A model generated the notes under the pieces. It was not told the origin of the DNA, searched no databases, and saw only the letters and a list, made by a program, of their open reading frames with translations. The position numbers and the translations under genes are program-made. From contig DQVD01000411.1 in NCBI GenBank assembly GCA_015661935.1, forward strand, positions 1-8,744: a stretch of 8,744 nucleotides of DNA, given 5' to 3'. Below, piece by piece: positions 1-5,619 of this stretch; the stretch's first letter is position 1, and each line of letters begins with the position of its first letter. The stretch is from Desulfocapsa sulfexigens. GTDB taxonomy: Bacteria > Desulfobacterota > Desulfobulbia > Desulfobulbales > Desulfocapsaceae.

Positions 1-15
1 ACACGAAGTTCCCAT
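1..15 (-). CDS. Possible 5' end of a gene continuing beyond the window
   Basis: An ATG at 15-13 has AGGA 6 nt upstream and lies about 29 nt after the expected start of the sigma-70 promoter. Only five codons (MGTSC) are visible, so the product cannot be recognised and the start could be elsewhere. Confidence 0.25.
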
Positions 16-50
16 TTTCAGTCCTGCTACAGACACCTGAGTATTATACT

Positions 51-79
51 ATAATATCTTGGGGCTTAACTATTGTCAA
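51..79 (-). promoter_or_regulatory. Sigma-70-type promoter pointing out of the window
   Basis: The minus strand has a perfect -35 TTGACA (79-74), a 17-nt spacer and TATTAT (56-51) as -10, one base from consensus. A start near 44 would drive a gene to the left of position 1. The terminator at 161-199 insulates it from the ZraP-like gene. Confidence 0.65.
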
Positions 80-160
80 GAAAATGCAGCAACACATACA
101 ACATAGTGTGGCCCCGTGGAACATGGGTACAATATCGAGGCGTCTTCACATCTGTTAAGC

Positions 161-199
161 AAAAAAGAAGCCCCATCAGAACATATCCTGACGAGGCTT
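161..199 (-). terminator. Intrinsic terminator of the ZraP-like gene
   Basis: On the minus strand AAGCCTCGTCAG (199-188) pairs with CTGATGGGGCTT (179-168) over 12 positions, two of them G-U pairs in RNA, with an 8-nt loop. C followed by six Ts (167-161) comes next. It begins 24 nt after the stop codon and works only leftwards. Confidence 0.9.
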
Positions 200-222
200 A
201 GAAAAATGCTTAGATAAGAGTT

Positions 223-693
223 CTAATTAACAGCTGGTACCTGACCACCTTGCATACCTTTACCCCTCACCATTCCTTTGCGACCATGATGAAAACCGGG
301 GCCATCGCAATTTCCACAACCACGTCTTTGCCCTATAACATCACCTAATCCGGCAGCCTCGGCCTTTGCACGCATTGAAACACGCAAATCGAACAATTCA
401 CCGGCTAATTCACTAACTTTTTCGATATTTGGTTCCTTAGAGTTCATTAAAGCTCTTTTTTGAGCACTTTTAACAACAATGCTTTTCCGCAGATTTTGAG
501 TATCTTTAAAAAATACATCAAACTTTGTTTTTGTGGCTTCATCCATTTGAGCAGGTACCTGCATTCCCATTGCCTGACCATTACAGCCATTATGCCCTCT
601 CATACCACCATGTCCCCTATACGCTGAAGCCTGATAGAATCCTGTTAAACCAATAATCGAAACCAGTGCTGTAATTGCAAGTACTTTTTTCAT
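223..693 (-). CDS. ZraP-like periplasmic zinc-resistance-associated protein
   Basis: This 156-residue exported protein has a clear Sec signal peptide (MKKVLAITALVSIIGL, cleavage likely after ASA at 24). The mature protein starts with a Gly/His/Met-rich stretch (GHGG, RGHNGCNGQ, about 25-45). A helical core at about 51-115 has the pattern typical of ZraP proteins: LRKSIV..K..QKRALMNS, PNIEKVSELAGELFDLR, MRAKAEAAGL. The end is Cys/Gly/His-rich (GCGNCDG with C126 and C129, then FHHGRKG). ZraP/Spy/CpxP-family proteins are periplasmic chaperones or metal binders induced by envelope or zinc stress. The two extensions could bind Zn, Cu or Ni. GGAGA (701-705) lies 7 nt before the ATG. It is monocistronic, with a sigma-54 promoter upstream and a terminator 24 nt downstream, and no matching two-component system lies in the window. 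The metal and exact role are not shown. Confidence 0.85.
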   Translation of the reverse strand: MKKVLAITALVSIIGLTGFYQASAYRGHGGMRGHNGCNGQAMGMQVPAQMDEATKTKFDVFFKDTQNLRKSIVVKSAQKRALMNSKEPNIEKVSELAGELFDLRVSMRAKAEAAGLGDVIGQRRGCGNCDGPGFHHGRKGMVRGKGMQGGQVPAVN

Positions 694-756
694 TGTTTCA
701 TCTCCATGAAGTTAAATTGCTGGTAGCAGACTTTGCTACTCTTTTTCTATCTTTTT

Positions 757-773
757 AGCAATAGCCGTGCCAG
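757..773 (-). promoter_or_regulatory. Consensus sigma-54 (-24/-12) promoter of the ZraP-like gene
   Basis: The minus strand reads CTGGCACGGCTATTGCT, a full match to the sigma-54 pattern TGGCAC-N5-TTGC with both invariant GG (771-770) and GC (759-758). The start of transcription is expected near 746, giving a leader of about 50 nt before the ATG at 693. The leader begins within or just before a 6-bp hairpin (GTAGCA/TGCTAC, 723-739). E. coli zraP is also sigma-54 dependent, under ZraSR, which supports both the promoter and the gene call. Confidence 0.85.
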
Positions 774-788
774 CGACTGCTAACGAAC

Positions 789-803
789 TTAACATACTGT
801 TAA
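789..803. promoter_or_regulatory. Palindrome next to the sigma-54 promoter, possible operator
   Basis: TTAACATACTGTTAA contains 6-base arms (TTAACA/TGTTAA) around a 3-base centre, 15 bp upstream of the -24 element. It may bind a regulator, but the region is AT-rich and a short palindrome here is weak evidence. Confidence 0.25.
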
Positions 804-847
804 TTAAATATTATTAAAAATATCTCTTTTCCAACAAATCCTGGTTA

Positions 848-886
848 GACACACAACAGGGTAGCTTTTACCTAGCACAATGTGTC
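848..886. promoter_or_regulatory. Possible upstream activator site for the sigma-54 promoter
   Basis: GACACA (848-853) and TGTGTC (881-886) form a spaced inverted repeat, and CACAATGTG (876-884) is itself a 9-base palindrome. The centre is about 120 bp upstream of the expected start near 746, the usual distance for an enhancer-binding protein. The sites are short and could be chance. Confidence 0.25.
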
Positions 887-937
887 ACTCGGGTAAATAT
901 TACTCTTTCCAGATTTTTATAAATTTTAATTGAGTCC

Positions 938-974
938 AAAAAAATAACCCCTCTGGAACAGACCAGAGGGGTTA
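938..974 (-). terminator. Intrinsic terminator, 12-bp perfect stem
   Basis: TAACCCCTCTGG (minus strand, 974-963) and CCAGAGGGGTTA (956-945) form a perfect 12-bp stem with a 6-nt loop, followed by seven Ts (944-938) in the leftward direction. There is no T-run on the other side, so it acts on minus-strand transcripts. It either ends the avtA-to-GGT operon, 359 nt after the GGT stop and beyond the palindromic element, or it is the 3' end of a small RNA. Confidence 0.88.
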
Positions 975-1005
975 CAGGGAGGGAAAGAAAAATGAAGTTC
1001 ATTTC
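938..1005 (-). ncRNA. Candidate small RNA of about 68 nt
   Basis: A start near 1005 would follow a sigma-54-like promoter at 1016-1032, and the end would be the T-tract of the strong terminator. Between them, GGGAAA (1007-1002) can pair with TTTCCC (986-981), enclosing the palindrome AAATGAACTTCATTT (1004-990). The product would be two hairpins, the second being the terminator. The start is inferred from the promoter-like sequence only. The simpler alternative is that this is the tail of the operon transcript. Confidence 0.3.
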
Positions 1006-1015
1006 CCTTTATCAA

Positions 1016-1032
1016 TACAACAAGCGTGCCAA
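1016..1032 (-). promoter_or_regulatory. Imperfect sigma-54-like -24/-12 promoter
   Basis: The minus strand reads TTGGCACGCTTGTTGTA: TGGCAC, five bases, then TTGT. Spacing and the -24 element fit the sigma-54 consensus exactly, but the -12 GC is GT, which usually weakens such promoters. It lies about 40 nt before the terminator stem and no gene lies between, which is why a short RNA is considered. Confidence 0.35.
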
Positions 1033-1191
1033 CTAGCTTACTAAAAACACAACGTACTGCTTTAACTAGACTATTTCATTGACATGCAAATGTATACAAG
1101 AAACCACCCTGTCAAAGTGTTTCATTTTTACCCACCCTGCTCCATATGGTGTGTATTTTCTATACAACAAAATACTTAATTAGCAAGGGGA

Positions 1192-1323
1192 GCCAAATAA
1201 CTTAAAAAAAAATAATGGAATTGTTTTTCGTATTCAAGACGCGAGGCGGGAGCATAAAGGTTTACGTGACCAGCGAGTAACGCAGAAGACAAAAAAGGCA
1301 TTAATTTGTTTAAGTTATTTGGC
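1192..1323. repeat. 132-bp palindromic element with 15-bp perfect terminal inverted repeats (MITE/REP-like)
   Basis: The ends GCCAAATAACTTAAA (1192-1206) and TTTAAGTTATTTGGC (1309-1323) are exact reverse complements. The symmetry continues inwards: 1224-1235 matches the complement of 1285-1296 at 10 of 12 bases, and CATAAA/TTTACG meet around 1259-1260, close to the midpoint. The whole piece could fold into one long imperfect hairpin. It has no ORF and no clear flanking target duplication, and it ends 9 bp past the GGT stop. This is the build of a non-autonomous mobile element or an intergenic repeat family. That it is multicopy is inferred and cannot be seen from one copy. Confidence 0.7.
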
Positions 1324-1332
1324 GTACATTCC

Positions 1333-2859
1333 TTAGTCAATTTCTACTACGCCGCCTCCACGGCGGGCATCAGCTGCCCCCTCAATACCAGGGATCACAG
1401 CATGAACCCCACCAAAATAGACACCTTTTGCATCCCACTCGTTTAGTTTTACACGACCAGCTAGCGTTTCTATGGCCTTTTCAGAGAACCCGGGTTCAAT
1501 CTGCACCACCTCACCATCCCAATGTAGGCGCGGAGCATCTATGGCATCCTGAAGGGAACGTTTGAAATCAACAACCTGATATAATACCTGAGTCACAGCG
1601 GTTCTGATTCTTTTGGAACCACCACTTCCAATAACCAACTTCACATCACCATCTTTTATAAGCAAAGAAGGCGACATCATAGATCCTACACGTTGCCCTG
1701 CTGGACCTGAATGGAAACCTTCCGGATGAAGATCATCCTCACCCATCATATTATTAAGCATCACTCCTGTACCTGGCACAAAGTATCCGGAACCTTCACC
1801 ATTTGAACATGTCATGGATGCGCAATTTCCATTTTTATCAGCAATGGAGATGTGAGTTGTTCCACGAGGAAATATTCGTATATTTTCTATACTTTGTTCT
1901 CCCTGTGTTGAATTGAAAAAAGCCTTTAAATCTTTTTCATTGCTGAAACCACTTTTACGTATTTTTTCAATTTCCTGCATTAATCCAGTGGTGTGCAGAA
2001 GATATTCACCTGTTCCATACTCATAGTCAGGGCTGCCGTATAATGATTGTAGAGAAAGAGATAAACCGATTAAAGCTCCACCCATAGAAGGTGCAGGAGA
2101 AGTAAGGAGTTCATAATCCCTGAATGGTACTGCCATGGGAGTTCGTTCTTTAACTTCATAGGCAGCAAGATCCTGATGAGTTAGCAAGCCGCCATTCTCC
2201 GCCATATCCTGAGATATCTTTCTCGCGACCTCTCCATGGTAAAAAGTATCTCCACTGCCTGCTGCAACCATCTCAAGAAAGCTGGATAATTCATTATTAA
2301 CCTGCTGATCACCTTCTTTGAGATAGTTCCCGCCCGGTTTATAAATTGCGTTTCCTTCAGGTAATAATGTCATGATGGGATAAAGTAATTTAAGAAAATA
2401 GGCCTGCCTCTCATTTACGACATGGCTTTTAGCAAGTTCAATGGCTGGTGCCAAAACATCGGATAACCTCATAGATCCGAGACGTTTATGAATATGCAGT
2501 AACCCTTTCAATGTTCCCGGAACTGCAACAGAACCAAGGCCAACATTAAAAACCTGCTTACTTCCTGAGAACTGGACCGTAACCGGAAAGAAATGCGGCT
2601 CATCCACACTCTCTTTTAAACCAAGGCCAGGTGTATCCACAAAAAAATCAAAAAAGAGATTTTGCCCTTTTTCTGCTGAATGACCAAGTAAAAGCCCTCC
2701 CCCACCAAGATTGTTCAGGGCAGGTTCCACTACAGTTGAGGCAAAACCGGCTGCAACAACAGCATCAAAGGCATTTCCTCCTTCTTTTAATATGGTTCCT
2801 GCTGCTTCACTCACCAGAGGGTGACCGGAAGCAATGATTGATTTACTATATTTACTCAT
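1333..2859 (-). CDS. ggt: Gamma-glutamyltransferase-family Ntn hydrolase, no signal peptide
   Basis: This 508-residue member of the gamma-glutamyltranspeptidase family is made as a proenzyme that cuts itself at a catalytic Thr and then hydrolyses or transfers gamma-glutamyl groups. Segments seen include ILKEGGNAFDAVVAAG (25-40), NNLGGGG (49-55), VPGTLKG (113-119), GTTHIS at 333-338 with the nucleophile most likely T334 (large subunit about 1-333, small subunit 334-508), LNNMMGEDDL (368-377), SMMSPS (393-398), the oxyanion-loop-like GSGGSKR (411-417), DAPRLHW (441-447) and ADARRGGG (496-503). No signal peptide is visible, unlike most bacterial GGTs, so it is probably cytoplasmic. The usual F-R-E-M-A-P segment, whose Arg binds the substrate alpha-carboxylate, is F-F-V-D-T-P, so specificity may differ. 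The ATG at 2859 overlaps the ligase stop (ATGA); an in-frame TTG at 2865 is less likely. It is the last gene of the operon. Confidence 0.9.
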   Translation of the reverse strand: MSKYSKSIIASGHPLVSEAAGTILKEGGNAFDAVVAAGFASTVVEPALNNLGGGGLLLGHSAEKGQNLFFDFFVDTPGLGLKESVDEPHFFPVTVQFSGSKQVFNVGLGSVAVPGTLKGLLHIHKRLGSMRLSDVLAPAIELAKSHVVNERQAYFLKLLYPIMTLLPEGNAIYKPGGNYLKEGDQQVNNELSSFLEMVAAGSGDTFYHGEVARKISQDMAENGGLLTHQDLAAYEVKERTPMAVPFRDYELLTSPAPSMGGALIGLSLSLQSLYGSPDYEYGTGEYLLHTTGLMQEIEKIRKSGFSNEKDLKAFFNSTQGEQSIENIRIFPRGTTHISIADKNGNCASMTCSNGEGSGYFVPGTGVMLNNMMGEDDLHPEGFHSGPAGQRVGSMMSPSLLIKDGDVKLVIGSGGSKRIRTAVTQVLYQVVDFKRSLQDAIDAPRLHWDGEVVQIEPGFSEKAIETLAGRVKLNEWDAKGVYFGGVHAVIPGIEGAADARRGGGVVEID

Positions 2860-3989
2860 GTCCAAAAATTCTCATGTGATTGTTTAATTATGTCTTTAAA
2901 GTCCTTACTTTTCAAATAGGCGCGTCTCTGGTAATCGGCTCCCGGACCATCCTTCAGGATTCTATCAAGCATATTCATATATCGCTCAGATCCAAAACGA
3001 TTAACCATGGGTTGAACTTTCTCAACCAGGCTTTGCACTCCCTCTCGTATGGTCATTTTCCCTCCACCTAGGAAGCCGAGTGGATCTAAGAAAGTTCCAG
3101 CAAGGCCATACCGAACCGCCTGCCACTTATTACTTCTTAAAAATTGCTGGTTGCAGGAAACAGCGTCCAGCTTTGATTCCGCAAGAGTTGCTACAAAAGC
3201 CTGAATCAGGGCAGTAAGCCCTAAAATATCACCAAATTGTGTGGGGAGATCACAGGCACGTATTTCAAGAGTTCCAAATCCGGGGTGTGGTCTTGCGTCC
3301 CACCAGAGATCCTTGATTGATTCTATAACACCTGCATCACGTAATAACTTCAGATCATAAAGAAAAGTTTCCCAATCGCCTATTTCCTCATAGATTCCAG
3401 CAAGTGGCAGTGCCTCAAAAAGATTTGTTCTATAGGACATCAATCCTGTATCCCGACCTTCATAAAATGGAGAAGAAGCCGATAAAGCAAGAAAAAGCGG
3501 AAGGTAAGGCTGGATTTTATCACATACCTTTATTGCAGTATCTCCATCAATCATACCAACGTGCACATGAAAACCCTGAGAGATAAAACGCCTGCCCACA
3601 ATTTGTAATTCTTCCATGATCCGTTCATATCGGGGATCGCTGGTCAAAAGCTGATCTTCAGCACGGGCAAAAGGATGAAGGGAAGCAGCATAAAGAAGGC
3701 AATTATTCTCAGCTGCCAGTTCTTCTGCCATGGAACAGGTCTGAAGCAGATCATTTTCAACATCTCGAACGTTCTTACAAATACCAGTTCGTATTTCCAG
3801 AATAGAGCGTATCCATTCCTGAGTTATTCGCGGACGTAAAATGGCCGGTGCTGTTTCAAGTAAAATTGGAGCAAAGGGAGCAAGATTAAGAGTATGTTTA
3901 TCCAAGGTCTGGAATTCAAGCTCCACACCAAGAGTATAGGAAGGACTGAATTTAAATGTAAGTGGAGTTTGTTCAGTCTCTGTTGGCAT
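2856..3989 (-). CDS. YbdK/GCS2-type carboxylate-amine ligase (putative glutamate-cysteine ligase family)
   Basis: This 377-residue ATP-grasp-independent ligase belongs to the glutamate-cysteine ligase type 2 family, which includes E. coli YbdK and the EgtA branch. Members activate a carboxylate, classically the gamma-carboxyl of glutamate, with ATP and join it to an amine. Family motifs are all present: TLGVELEFQTLD at 19-30, LEIRTGIC at 64-71, GFHVHVGM at 139-146, SASSPFYEGRDTG at 170-182 with MSYR at 184-187, WWDARPHPGFGTLEIRACD at 229-247, and NKWQAVRYGL at 287-296. Acidic residues in the first and fifth motifs probably bind Mg-ATP. An upstream in-frame ATG (4064) would add 25 residues overlapping the amidohydrolase. 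The start at 3989 is chosen because AAGGAG sits 5 nt upstream and the family begins near this point. It overlaps the GGT gene by ATGA. The amine substrate is unknown; cysteine should not be assumed. Confidence 0.9.
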   Translation of the reverse strand: MPTETEQTPLTFKFSPSYTLGVELEFQTLDKHTLNLAPFAPILLETAPAILRPRITQEWIRSILEIRTGICKNVRDVENDLLQTCSMAEELAAENNCLLYAASLHPFARAEDQLLTSDPRYERIMEELQIVGRRFISQGFHVHVGMIDGDTAIKVCDKIQPYLPLFLALSASSPFYEGRDTGLMSYRTNLFEALPLAGIYEEIGDWETFLYDLKLLRDAGVIESIKDLWWDARPHPGFGTLEIRACDLPTQFGDILGLTALIQAFVATLAESKLDAVSCNQQFLRSNKWQAVRYGLAGTFLDPLGFLGGGKMTIREGVQSLVEKVQPMVNRFGSERYMNMLDRILKDGPGADYQRRAYLKSKDFKDIIKQSHENFWT

Positions 3990-3994
3990 TGAAA

Positions 3995-4000
3995 CTCCTT
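3995..4000 (-). promoter_or_regulatory. Ribosome-binding site deciding the ligase start
   Basis: AAGGAG on the minus strand lies 5 nt before the ATG at 3989, inside the 16-nt gap after the amidohydrolase stop. It is the best Shine-Dalgarno match within the operon and fixes the ligase start at 3989 rather than at the ATG at 4064. Confidence 0.85.
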
Positions 4001-4005
4001 TTTCC

Positions 4006-5178
4006 TTATAGTTCCCGATATTCCTGATGATATGTCTGGGCAACTTGTGCATACCAGGACGCACCTACCGGAAGAACACCATCATCAAAGTCAAAAGTTG
4101 GACTGTGGGCAGGGCCTGTCTGATCAGAAACTTTAGCTCCAAAGCGAACCATACATCCTGGAATTTCCTTGAGATAGAATGCAAAATCTTCTCCACCAAG
4201 ACTCGATGGTCCCTGCGAAATAACATTTTTCTCAGCCACAACTGTTTGAGCAGCAATTCTTGCGATGGATGCGGCAGTACAGCTGTTAATCACTGCCGGC
4301 AGAGATTCGAAGAATTTTAATTCTGCCTTTACGTCATAGTAAGAGGCAGCACCATTAACCATTCTCTTCAATCCGGCAAGCATACGTTTTCTTGCATCTT
4401 GATGGGTGGAGCGAATTGTTCCTTCAATACTTGCCTCTCCAGCAACCACATTATGAATTTCCCCTGCCCTTATCTTACCAACAGTCAATACCGCAGCATG
4501 ATTAGGGGAAACCTCCCTTGAAACAAGTGACTGCAGGGAAGTAATCAACCCTGCTGCAGCGACAATGGTATCCTTACACTCATGGGGCCTTGCGGCATGC
4601 CCACAGCTCCCCGTCAATTGAATTAAAAAAGGATCTGCATAAGCACAGATAATACCTTCATCAACGGTTATAATGCCGGTTTCAAAGTGAGTATCTATAT
4701 GCCCGCTGAAAATTGCAGCAAGATCCTTAATACCACCTTCTTCAATCATCTTCTCAGCGCCGTTACCCTTTTCTTCTGCTGGCTGAAACAGGAATCGTAC
4801 CCTGCCGGGGAGTTCCATCTTCTGTAAAAGAGCAGCGGAACCGAGTAACATTGCAACATGTCCATCATGCCCGCAGGAATGCATGATTCCCGGGTTAGTT
4901 GACGCATAACCAAGTCCTGTCGCTTCAGTAATTGGAAGGGCATCCATATCAGCTCTTAAACCCACAATGACAGGAGCATTAGGAGGACCGATTTCTGCGA
5001 CTAAACCTGTGCCGGCAATTCGTCGTACAGGCTTGATATCGATCTCAGAGAGTTTTTGGTTAATATATGCAGCAGTGGTCAGCTCTTCGAATGAGAGTTC
5101 AGGGTGCTGATGGATTGTTTTTCTGATGTCCCGCATCCATGAATACAACTGAGGGCTTATATTGGGAACTGTTTTCAT
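4006..5178 (-). CDS. M20 family metallo-amidohydrolase (HipO/N-acyl-amino-acid hydrolase type)
   Basis: This 390-residue cytoplasmic enzyme belongs to the M20D group, which hydrolyses amide bonds of N-acyl or aryl amino acids (hippurate hydrolase, IAA-amino acid hydrolase, N-acetyl-amino-acid deacetylases). Signature segments occur in family order: IHQHPELSFEE at 22-32, LRADMDALPI at 74-83, CGHDGH at 102-107, FQPAEE at 131-136, SGHID at 158-162, GHAARPH at 193-199, GGEDFAFYL at 328-336 and AHSP at 357-360. The expected two-metal ligands are C102, H104, E136, H160 and H358, with E135 as the general base and H194 in the lid domain. All are present, so it should be active. The length is typical and there is no signal peptide. 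The ribosome-binding site is weak, with only AG-rich sequence upstream. The substrate cannot be read from the sequence. Its position just before a carboxylate-amine ligase suggests the two act on related amides. Confidence 0.92.
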   Translation of the reverse strand: MKTVPNISPQLYSWMRDIRKTIHQHPELSFEELTTAAYINQKLSEIDIKPVRRIAGTGLVAEIGPPNAPVIVGLRADMDALPITEATGLGYASTNPGIMHSCGHDGHVAMLLGSAALLQKMELPGRVRFLFQPAEEKGNGAEKMIEEGGIKDLAAIFSGHIDTHFETGIITVDEGIICAYADPFLIQLTGSCGHAARPHECKDTIVAAAGLITSLQSLVSREVSPNHAAVLTVGKIRAGEIHNVVAGEASIEGTIRSTHQDARKRMLAGLKRMVNGAASYYDVKAELKFFESLPAVINSCTAASIARIAAQTVVAEKNVISQGPSSLGGEDFAFYLKEIPGCMVRFGAKVSDQTGPAHSPTFDFDDGVLPVGASWYAQVAQTYHQEYREL

Positions 5179-5211
5179 TACATTAAATTCTTTTTTTCTC
5201 TGGAATAACCA

Positions 5212-5601
5212 TCAATCGATCCGAATGGAACCAACATCACGATCGTCATTTTTATCATTATTCTTTTCAGATTCCTCTTCCACTAATTCTTCCTGTTCTG
5301 GAGAAATAAATCCCGTTTTTTCTTCTGTAATATCCATGGCAGCAGGCTTTTCCATTATTTCTTCCCTTACAGGAAGCTCTTTCTCTTTGGATTCTTCATC
5401 TAAATTCGGCAGACCATAGCCAAAAGGTTGTTTAAATACTGCAATAACACCATCGGTTACTTCCATAAAAGAAACAAGCTCCCAACCAGACCTCCCATAT
5501 TCGTTCAGAGTAATTTCAATTTCATCTTCATCCAGAAAAGAGCTTCCCAGTAAGCCATCTTTTTTCAAACTAAAGTGTACTGTCTTATAGCTCCAACGCA
5601 T
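5212..5601 (-). CDS. DUF4177-type small protein with acidic C-terminal tail
   Basis: This 129-residue protein opens with MRWSYKTVHFSL, continues with FLDEDEIEITLNEYGRSGWE, then LVSF and VIAVFKQP. That order is the usual DUF4177 pattern (W-x-Y-K at the start, a short helix, GWELVS, then a strand ending in FKxP), covering about residues 1-60. The rest, about 65-129, is Glu/Lys/Asp-rich, without hydrophobic segments, and probably disordered. No signal peptide is present, so the protein is predicted cytoplasmic. The function of DUF4177 is not established. Start choice: a TTG at 5619 and ATGs at 5613 and 5601 are in frame. The ATG at 5601 is preferred because GGGGT (5607-5611) lies 5 nt upstream and because family members begin at this M-x-W-x-Y. 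The MORN stop is 18 nt upstream and the amidohydrolase starts 33 nt downstream, so it is an internal operon gene. Confidence 0.78.
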   Translation of the reverse strand: MRWSYKTVHFSLKKDGLLGSSFLDEDEIEITLNEYGRSGWELVSFMEVTDGVIAVFKQPFGYGLPNLDEESKEKELPVREEIMEKPAAMDITEEKTGFISPEQEELVEEESEKNNDKNDDRDVGSIRID

Positions 5602-5619
5602 TTTTGACCCCATAATCAA

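Noticed and set aside
1095..1115. TTGACA on the minus strand (1115-1110), considered as a sigma-70 promoter for a small RNA.
   Set aside because: No acceptable -10 hexamer lies at 16-18 nt spacing; the nearest TATACA is only 13 nt away.
1066..1125. A 19-codon ORF on the minus strand (start 1125) with a G-rich stretch upstream, considered as a leader peptide.
   Set aside because: It is very short, has no recognised neighbour to regulate and no clear promoter, and could easily arise by chance.
3990..4064. A 25-residue N-terminal extension of the carboxylate-amine ligase from an upstream ATG.
   Set aside because: It would overlap the amidohydrolase by 59 bases, lacks a good ribosome-binding site, and AAGGAG before the ATG at 3989 explains the start better.
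5602..5619. Earlier starts for the DUF4177 protein (TTG at 5619, ATG at 5613).
   Set aside because: The family begins at the M-x-W-x-Y-K motif and GGGGT is well placed for the ATG at 5601. The ATG at 5613 cannot be fully excluded.
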